From Daucus carota subsp. sativus (taxonomy: Eukaryota; Streptophyta; Magnoliopsida; Apiales; Apiaceae): DNA of 64,000 nt. Made by a program: the position numbers and the translations under genes. Under the pieces are notes generated by a model. It was not told where the DNA came from and ran no database searches. It was given only the letters and a program-made list of their open reading frames with translations. This document shows, in pieces, positions 57,600-64,000 of the stretch (its first letter is position 1; each line of letters begins with the position of its first letter). The DNA lies in the NCBI RefSeq assembly GCF_001625215.2, contig NC_030381.2:39244689-39308688 (forward strand), read 5' to 3'.

Positions 57600-59400
57600 C
57601 TTATTTCTTATCATCTAATCGCCAATCACGACCGTTCACGTCTAGTAGATATTGTCATCAAGATGCATTTCTGCTACTTAATATCTGTCTATTTGAAACT
57701 TTATTTCTTGTAATATTTAGAATTCTACAATCTGCTAGCTTTCGTTTTCTTGAAAGTTTCGTTTGCATTACTCTTCCCACTTGGTTAAGTTGTATCCGTC
57801 CGTTTTATTCCAGTTTGAACTAACGGAGCAAGGGACAAAATATGATAGATATTTGTGAGAATACATGGGCTGAAAAAAAGAGTAAATTAAGACCAGTGAG
57901 ATTGAAAGCTAATCAAGCACACTACAAGCATTAACGCAGTCTTCAAAAATATAGCTTAAACCAAACCAAACGTACCAGTATATCTCCTGGAAGGAAGGAT
58001 AGAATATACAGATCATGCCCCTATTGTAGAGAGTAGGGAGGCTAGCTATTTTCATGAAAACTCCGATTTAGTCCAAGACAAAATATTATATGATATGTAT
58101 GTAAATAGTATCTCGACTCATAATTTTCTTACGCAGGACTAACATGGTGAAACCTTCCGTCAATTTAATGATCCGAGTTCTCTTTTTTCAACTAGAGTGT
58201 CGTAACCAGAAAATTATCGCAGAAATTTTGTCCGAGTTCACCGACTTGCTGATATTTGAAACTTGAAAATTGATAAAACATCATATCTTCGGATATTCAG
58301 TCGATGATCGAACATTTTAGAACTGAGCAATTTTTTCGTTGATAACTTGTTGTCTACTACACGATTATTGTATTCAAAATCACTAATTGTAGTATCTCTG
58401 GCTGTTTCTTGCAAATACTTAAAAATACCTGCATCAAAGGCTTGAAAATAACAAGTATTTAAGAAATTTCTCCGCAATTTTCTACATTAAATCAAATCAG
58501 TGTATGTACTAATGATGAATGGTGTTCTTATTAAAACCCAGCATAACAATCCTTCCTTTTGTTTTGGTATCTTGATTCAATTAAAAGTGATGAAAGGAAA
58601 TCAATACCCTTATAATGTGAAAGAATAGGAATGTAAACGAACTCATGGATGCAACTGCCTGATTAGTTCTACCACCCCAAGGGTTTAAATCAAAGATGTT
58701 GATGTTCATCTTAAGCTTAAACATATATTAAGAACGATGTATAACATCGATTTATTTTTATCTTTTTCTAGTTATCATATTATATTAAATTTTATTTATA
58801 AAAGATACTTTATTGTTGGTCGTCTAGATTATATAGTCACAAAGTTGATCATTTGTGACCGACATTGATCGATTTTTAGAAAAAAAATACCTAATTTACT
58901 GTGTTCATTAAAGATGAACCGAGGCGTTTTAATATCGTCTGATGTCGAGCGTGAATCAATTTTTACAGGGTATGACAAAAAAGTTAATTTAGTTATATAT
59001 ACAATATAATAATAAAAACGGTTTAATCACAAAATAGATTTTCAGATTCTTAAATATAAAGAGATCTTTCTTTCGATGTCAGAGTTGATAAAAATAAAAT
59101 AAATTAAAATCCAAAAAGGGCTCAGATACAAGTTTTAAAATAAACAAAGTAACAAACTTTGCAATTATATAATCCATTGTCTCCGAGTTCAATAGGCTTT
59201 TAAAATTGGCACTCTCTCAATCAACTCTAAAAAAGAAGCCCATTTTCGAGTCTTCAACTTAAGTGAATATTCCATCAAAGATGCCAAAAGAAACTACCCG
59301 GAAAGTAAAAGATACATTAGCGAAATTTTTGCCTATCTCATCCTGAAAATAATTTTAATTAAAACAAAAAGTAGTGATTAACAGCTGGAAATTACACGCC
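57600..59400. other. Spacer between two divergent genes (CP12 and bZIP)
   Basis: AT-rich without recognised genes. A CGTCCGTTTTATTCCAGTTT stretch at about 57796 resembles a Stowaway end but has no partner. The minus-strand frame at 58238-58477 has no family resemblance. Confidence 0.4.
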
Positions 59401-59409
59401 AAAACCCTC

Positions 59410-59417
59410 TATAAAAG
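59410..59417 (+). promoter_or_regulatory. Putative TATA box of the bZIP gene
   Basis: TATAAAAG followed by a CT-rich stretch. It predicts transcription from about 59440 and a leader of roughly 550 bases. A possible leader intron runs from about 59471 (GTAAGTTTCTC) to 59604 (TTTTTCAG). Confidence 0.6.
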
Positions 59418-59749
59418 TCTGCTCCTATCTCTTACGTTACCTTCTTTCCGTCCCGTAGTTTCATCGTACGTGTAAGTTTCTCTCCTCTTTCTCTCTTATG
59501 TTTGATTGTTGTCTTTCTGTTTATGTTTATGTTTATGTCTTGTCTATGCTTGTGTTTATGTTTATGTATTTAATAGATCTGATTATGTTCTGTTTATTTT
59601 TCAGATTTTGCTGTTGATCTCCTTACATCGATCGGTTAGCTTACGATAAACCTGTTCACCGATAGCTTCTTGTCTTAAAATAATTTTGAAAAATTTATTT
59701 TTAAATATATGTGTAATCTGTGTATTTAGATGTTAGGTGTAATGATCCG

Positions 59750-59827
59750 ATGATTTTCATGCGTCGTATTCGAATTCTTCACTCATTCTCCGTTGTCTAT
59801 CTCTACTGGTTCTACGTTTTTTCATAA
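59750..59827 (+). promoter_or_regulatory. Conserved sucrose-control upstream open reading frame (SC-uORF)
   Basis: This 25-codon frame in the bZIP leader runs from an ATG at 59750 (second in-frame ATG 59759) to a TAA at 59825-59827, 164 bases before the main ATG. Its last residues read 'SFSVVYLYWFYVFS' and then stop. In Arabidopsis bZIP11, bZIP2, bZIP53 and relatives the conserved uORF ends 'SFSVVFLYWFYVFS', and high sucrose makes the nascent peptide stall ribosomes and shut off main-frame translation. Only one residue of that 14 differs (Phe to Tyr). An RR-I-R stretch precedes it, as in the known peptides. Another tiny ATG frame (59730, ATGTTAGGTG) ends just upstream. Confidence 0.9.
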
Positions 59828-59991
59828 ATTAGCCTCTCAAAAAGCCCAAATTTTAATTCTTGTTTGAAAACCCTAATTTTGATTTTCCCTAAAAAACCCA
59901 TTTATTTGACCTAGTTTTTTATATTAAAAAATTGACCCGACCCGACCCGGACGAGATTAGTGCGAAATAGAATTTTGAAGTTAGGATTGAA

Positions 59992-60429
59992 ATGGCATCA
60001 GTACAGAATCAAGTTAGTTCAGGCTCTGATGGTGATTTACGGTATGCGGCTTTTGATGAGAAGAAGAGGAAGAGGATGATTTCCAATAGGGAATCGGCAA
60101 GGAGGTCTCGTATGAAGAAGCAGCAGCATGTTGATAAACTGATTGCAGAAATGAGCGAGTTGCAAAGCCAGAACAAGGTGGTTATGCAGAAGATTAATGA
60201 AGCGACTGATAGATTTGTTGGTGTTTCGTCTGAGAATAATGTGTTGAGAGCTCAGCTTTCGGAGTTGACTGATAGGCTGTACTCACTTAACTCGGTGCTG
60301 CATATGGTGGAGGAGGTGAGTGGGCTTGCTATGGATATTCCTCAGTTGCCGGATACTTTGATGGAACCGTGGCAGCTTCCATGTCCAGCACAACCAATCA
60401 CGACATCTGCCAATATGTTCAACTTCTGA
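59992..60429 (+). CDS. bZIP53: Group S1 bZIP transcription factor, bZIP53-like
   Basis: This intronless 145-residue protein has an ATG at 59992 and is one residue short of Arabidopsis bZIP53. The basic region is at about 24-44 ('KKRKRMISNRESARRSRMKK', invariant Asn32 and Arg40). The leucine zipper starts at Leu50 and continues through 'NNVLRAQLSELTDRLYSLNSV'. The tail 'MEPWQLPCPAQPI' ending 'ANMFNF' mirrors bZIP53 'NPWQMPCPMQPI' and 'ADMFDC'. S1 factors pair with group C bZIPs and act on ACTCAT and G-box promoters in low-energy, amino-acid and seed programmes. The leader SC-uORF supports S1 membership and predicts repression by sucrose. bZIP2, bZIP11 and bZIP44 relatives are alternatives. Confidence 0.92.
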   Translation: MASVQNQVSSGSDGDLRYAAFDEKKRKRMISNRESARRSRMKKQQHVDKLIAEMSELQSQNKVVMQKINEATDRFVGVSSENNVLRAQLSELTDRLYSLNSVLHMVEEVSGLAMDIPQLPDTLMEPWQLPCPAQPITTSANMFNF

Positions 60430-60456
60430 ATGATGGTGCTGCTGCTGGAGGGATTT

Positions 60457-60578
60457 GCTATATAGTTCTATCGGTCATGTTTAGTGATATTCTGTCTGGT
60501 ATTGCTAATAAGTGGTTGCTATATGGTTATATTGGTCATGTTTAATGATATTCTGTCTAGTATTGCTAATAAGTAGTT
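60457..60578. repeat. Diverged 61-bp tandem duplication in the bZIP 3' region
   Basis: Two units start GCTATATAGTTCTATCGGTC and GCTATATGGTTATATTGGTC and stay aligned to AATAAGTGGTT and AATAAGTAGTT. Several substitutions separate them, so the duplication is older than the one that follows. It probably lies in the 3' untranslated region. Confidence 0.85.
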
Positions 60579-60732
60579 AAATGTTTATGTTATCCTATGT
60601 TAGGATGTTATGCATTTGGTTTGATCATGTATCAAGGAGATTGGGTTTCGACATATTTGATGTTTTAGTTTCATGGATTGCCTGCCCTTTTGTTGTTCAT
60701 ACTTTTTTTATCTTATTGTGAAATGTTCAATG

Positions 60733-60828
60733 TTGGATTGCTGGTAGTTTAGTTTGTTCGGTGTTATCCATTAGTAAACGTTGGATTGCTGGTAGTTTAG
60801 TTTGTTCGGTGTTATCCATTAGTAAACG
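60733..60828. repeat. Perfect 48-bp tandem duplication
   Basis: The unit beginning TTGGATTGCTGGTAG and ending CCATTAGTAAACG occurs twice without differences, 60733-60780 and 60781-60828. It lies about 300 bases beyond the bZIP stop codon. Confidence 0.9.
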
Positions 60829-61069
60829 AAGATGGAGTTAACTTTGGTGGGGGAAATATGGCAACAAGGTTAATGTAAGGTTCCATGATTTTTTTTCAAG
60901 CTTTGTTCATGTTTCAAGCTAAAAATGATGCCAGGGCTCACAAGCCAAGTTGTTTACCTCTCACAGTCTCACTGAGTGTAGGGTCAGTTATTTCACCCAC
61001 TAGGCCGCTACTAGTTATTGCGGGTGTTTGGCTTTGGCCCTCTAAAAGTAGAACTTTCCCTGGCAAAGG
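60829..61069. other. Spacer before the foldback element
   Basis: Less AT-rich stretch (about 60900-61060) whose short reading frames show no family resemblance. Confidence 0.35.
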
Positions 61070-62014
61070 AGTTAAATAGCGTTTTGGTCATTCAATTGAC
61101 TGGAAACTTGCAATTGGGTCATCTAACTCAAAACGCTTTCATTCACATTATTATATTTTTAAAAAATTTCATTCAGGCACTGGCCGTTACACCCTGTTAA
61201 AAAAATGACGGAAAGCTGTCTAAGTTTCGTAACTTGGCTCAAATAAATCCACCGTGGCATGTACATTCAGCTAAAGCGGTAATTTGGTCACTTAACTGAC
61301 TACAAACTTGCAATCGGGTCATCAAACTCAAATTTTTTTTTATTTAGGTCATTTATCATAATATCCGTTAAAAATTGAAAAAATAAATAAATTAAAAGTT
61401 GTCATGCAACACCTTTTTTCCTCTTTTAAAAATTTCGAAACTTATTAATAAATGAAACAAATACATTCACATAAAATCAATAATTTCGCCCACAAAAACT
61501 TAATCTATATTGTGGTCTTTTTTTGACAGAAATCTATATTGTGGTCTTAAGATATATAAAATGATAAGAGATAAACACAAATTAAGTTTTTGTGGGTGAA
61601 ACTATTGATTTTATGAGTATGTATGTGTTTCATTTATTAATAAATTTTAAAAAATTTAAGAGAGGAAAAAAGGTGCTGCATGATAGTTTTTAATACTTTT
61701 TTTTTCAATTTTTAACCGAATTTATGATAAGTGACCTAAATGAAAGTTTTTTGAGTTTGATGACCTTATTGCAAGTTTGTATTCAGTTAAGTGATCAAAA
61801 TGCTGTTTCGACTGACTGTACATGCCACGGTGGATTTATTTAAGCCAAGTCACGAAGCTTAGTCAGGTTTCCGTCAAATTTTTAACGGAGTGTAACGGCC
61901 AGTGACTTGAATGAAAATTTTTACGTGTATAATGATGTGAATGAAAACTTTTTAAGTTGAATGACCCAATTGCAAGTTTCCGATTAGTTGAATGACCAAA
62001 ACGCCATTTAACCA
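61070..62014. mobile_element. Foldback element, about 945 bp, long inverted arms (Mutator-like)
   Basis: The left side, GTTAAATAGCGTTTTGGTCA, and the right side, TGACCAAAACGCCATTTAAC, start arms that stay complementary for several hundred bases (for example ACTTGCAATTGGGTCAT with ATGACCCAATTGCAAGT, and CATGCCACGG/CCGTGGCATG pairs). The arms meet at about 61500-61540. The flanks CTGGCAAAGG (61060-61069) and CTGACAAAAG (62015-62024) match at 8 of 10, as expected for an aged Mutator target duplication. No protein is encoded. Inside each arm the phrase 'aacttgcaaT/Cgggtcat' occurs twice, so the arm itself has a repeated structure. Confidence 0.8.
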
Positions 62015-62249
62015 CTGACAAAAGTGTCTGGGTAGAGAACTCCCTTCTAAAGTAAAAAAGTTTTTTTGAAAGAAAGTTTAAAGTTGTTTGTGGGAGAGCT
62101 GTATGATTTAACTTAACTAAATTACTTTGCAATTTTAGTAAATGATAACATTTGTTTGTCCTGTTTAACTTTTTGTAGTTAAATTGACCAAATTTTGACT
62201 ATAATTTATATATATTGAATAATTTCAGAAAATTATAAAAAATATATTA

Positions 62250-62513
62250 CTCCCTCCGTCCTTTTTTAGTTGTTAAATTTGATTTTGTGCCGGTCAAATT
62301 GACCAAAATTTGACTGAAATTTATTAATATTTTATCAATTGATAAAATAGAAAAAATATGTCACCGGATTAATTTTTAATCTACTTTAAAATATAATTTT
62401 CAGTTTTTTAAAATAATGAAAGTGTGACTTGAAATTTATAGCCAATAAATAGTCAATTCGACCAATATAAATAGAAATGTGACAACTAAAAAAGCGAAGG
62501 AGGGACTAGGGAG
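62250..62513. mobile_element. Stowaway-like MITE, about 264 bp
   Basis: The left end is CTCCCTCCGTCCTTTTTTAG with TA before it. The right end is CTAAAAAAGCGAAGGAGGGA followed by CTAGGGAG and TA, so this end carries a small insertion. Inner TTGACCAAAATTTGACTG pairs imperfectly with the right half. Confidence 0.75.
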
Positions 62514-62515
62514 TA

Positions 62516-64000
62516 CTAGAATCTACATCTAATCTACTTTAAAATGTATGTTTTTGATTTTCAAGATTACATAAGTATAATTACTGATTATCGGTAAAGT
62601 TTGGTCAATTTAAATCTAAAAATAAAAAAAGACAAGTAAATTGGCACGTAGAAAGTATGTTATTGCAGCAACTTAAGCCATAACAAATTGTCACCACCTT
62701 TATTAGTAAGTATAGGCATATTTGAAAAACAAGCTTGAAACCAAACTAGAGAAAATTAATCTTTGAAGTGAATCTTAAAGTTGCTTCACTAATCAAAGCT
62801 AAATAACTTATTATCTCAGATAAAAAAAGTTATTTCCGGAGGTATGCTAGAGATTCTTAGACGGATAACCATATATGTGAGAAACTTTAATATTTATGTG
62901 AGACTGGCTATTGATTTCCTTATCTCATGATGTAATGCAGATTTATGTACATAATCCGATGCAAACCACCCAGAATTCGAAACCCAGAAAATAAACTAAA
63001 TCTGCTTAAGAATTTTGCCACACATCCGCAGTGGTCATTACCAACCCAATCCAATTGCAGAATCTTGTAAAAACAACCTCCAAACAAGGCCACAGGACAG
63101 AAGACAACTCAAAGTCTCAAACACGTGTAGTGCTACATGCAAAAAATTGAGTACAAAATTTTGCACAAAATGACATGCCAATTAACAGCATTTGATACTA
63201 GCAAGCCAAAGAAACCATTGATTCGAACTAAAAACCAGCAGCAACTTAAAGTGAGCCAGCATTATTACTAGGAAGCATACCAAGTGAATCATATAAGAAA
63301 TACTGTAATTGCCAAGTCTAGTTACTGAAGTTTCTAGTCATGAATATGGTTCCAATTCGTAGTTTTTTGTTTAATTTCTCTCTTTGGTCCCTTTCAGGTT
63401 GTTTCATCCTTTCGGTTCATCTGAAAAAGTAGATACATGGTTTTGTAATCTACGACTTGGACCATGGTTGGAAAGAACGCCAGTTCTTAGACCAGTTGAA
63501 AATGGACTTGCCTATTATGACTTTTGACGATTACATTAATTTCCATTGTTTGTGTTATATTTTTCAGGGTACTGGGATGAAGCTCTATCGACACGAGTGA
63601 ACAATATCTGGAAGTGCAAAGATAAGTTTGCACAGAAGCAAATGCTCAATGCTGAACTTCATATTTTTGAAACTAATAATGTAATCCTTTTTAGTTAAGA
63701 CCTATCCAAAGTTCAAATTGAACATCCCCGAGTTCATAATGCACGCAACCTTAGTAATAATATTGTCAAGAATACTTTTACACTATCTAACGGTCTATCG
63801 ATCACAAACTAAATCACTATGAGAATTATACATCTCTTAAATAATACTTGATGAACTCTTGGCACTCAATTGTGATGGTAAACTGCTGACATCTGACATT
63901 GTGAAATCAAGTAATATTGCTTCTTATGTAGAGAAATGTATAATGTAATTACCTTGTGGGAAATGTAGTTACTTTAAACAGTGGAAGTAAAACGTCAACA
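62516..64000. other. Terminal spacer, no recognised gene
   Basis: No reading frame above chance and no known protein motif. The interval 63380-63700 is less AT-rich and has a TTTTTCAG acceptor-like site at 63567, so a gene that continues past the window, or a non-coding transcript, cannot be ruled out. Confidence 0.35.

Noticed and set aside
1-64000. CRISPR arrays, bacterial operons, rRNA genes or organelle insertions
   Set aside because: No regularly spaced repeats, no bacterial gene layout and no organelle-like stretches. The content is plant nuclear.

Overview
This is about 64 kb of nuclear DNA from a dicot-like flowering plant. The reasons are spliced genes with GT-AG introns, AT-rich spacers full of short inverted-repeat transposons, and proteins that belong to land-plant families (CrRLK1L kinase, DWARF27, nuclear plastid ClpP5, CP12, S1 bZIP, SWINGER). 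I cannot name the species. Many apparent long reading frames here start with GTG or TTG, so I reset gene starts to ATG and rebuilt exons by hand from splice sites, codon phase and family resemblance.

Layout. 0-5.4 kb is repeat-rich: two Stowaway-like MITEs, a hAT-type MITE with a perfect 8-bp target duplication, a relic of a ZMYM1/TTF-type hAT transposase, and a nested cluster in which one MITE sits inside a sibling copy that also received a SINE. 5.6-6 kb: an UPBEAT1-like atypical bHLH (minus). 9.3-10.0 kb: a hAT-like element with very GC-rich ends. 10.4-13.0 kb: an intronless ANXUR/FERONIA-type receptor kinase. 15.8-19.1 kb: a seven-exon membrane-anchored cyclophilin (CYP21-4 type). 20.0-22.7 kb: DWARF27, the first strigolactone enzyme. 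23.2-24.7 kb: a small invertase/pectin methylesterase inhibitor-like protein and a type I MADS gene (minus). 27.4-31.1 kb: INO80 complex subunit B. 32.5-36.1 kb: plastid ClpP5. 39.3-40.2 kb: a multi-pass membrane protein of unknown function. 44.8-54.7 kb: a 19-exon SWINGER/EZA1 H3K27 methyltransferase with one GC-AG intron and a MITE in another intron. 56.1 kb: cytochrome c oxidase subunit 5C. 57.1-57.5 kb: CP12 (minus). 60.0-60.4 kb: a bZIP53-type factor whose leader carries the conserved sucrose-control uORF. 61-62.5 kb: a large foldback element and another Stowaway. The last 1.5 kb has no recognisable gene.

The genes are independent eukaryotic transcription units and do not form one pathway. 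Themes that recur are chromatin control (INO80B, SWINGER), plastid function (ClpP5, CP12, DWARF27) and growth or sugar signalling (receptor kinase, bHLH, bZIP). I found no clear new multi-gene system. The most informative unusual items are the sucrose-control uORF, the nested MITE/SINE cluster with readable target duplications, the GC-rich hAT element, the foldback element, the duplicated 3' end of the MADS gene and the degenerate active site of the cyclophilin.
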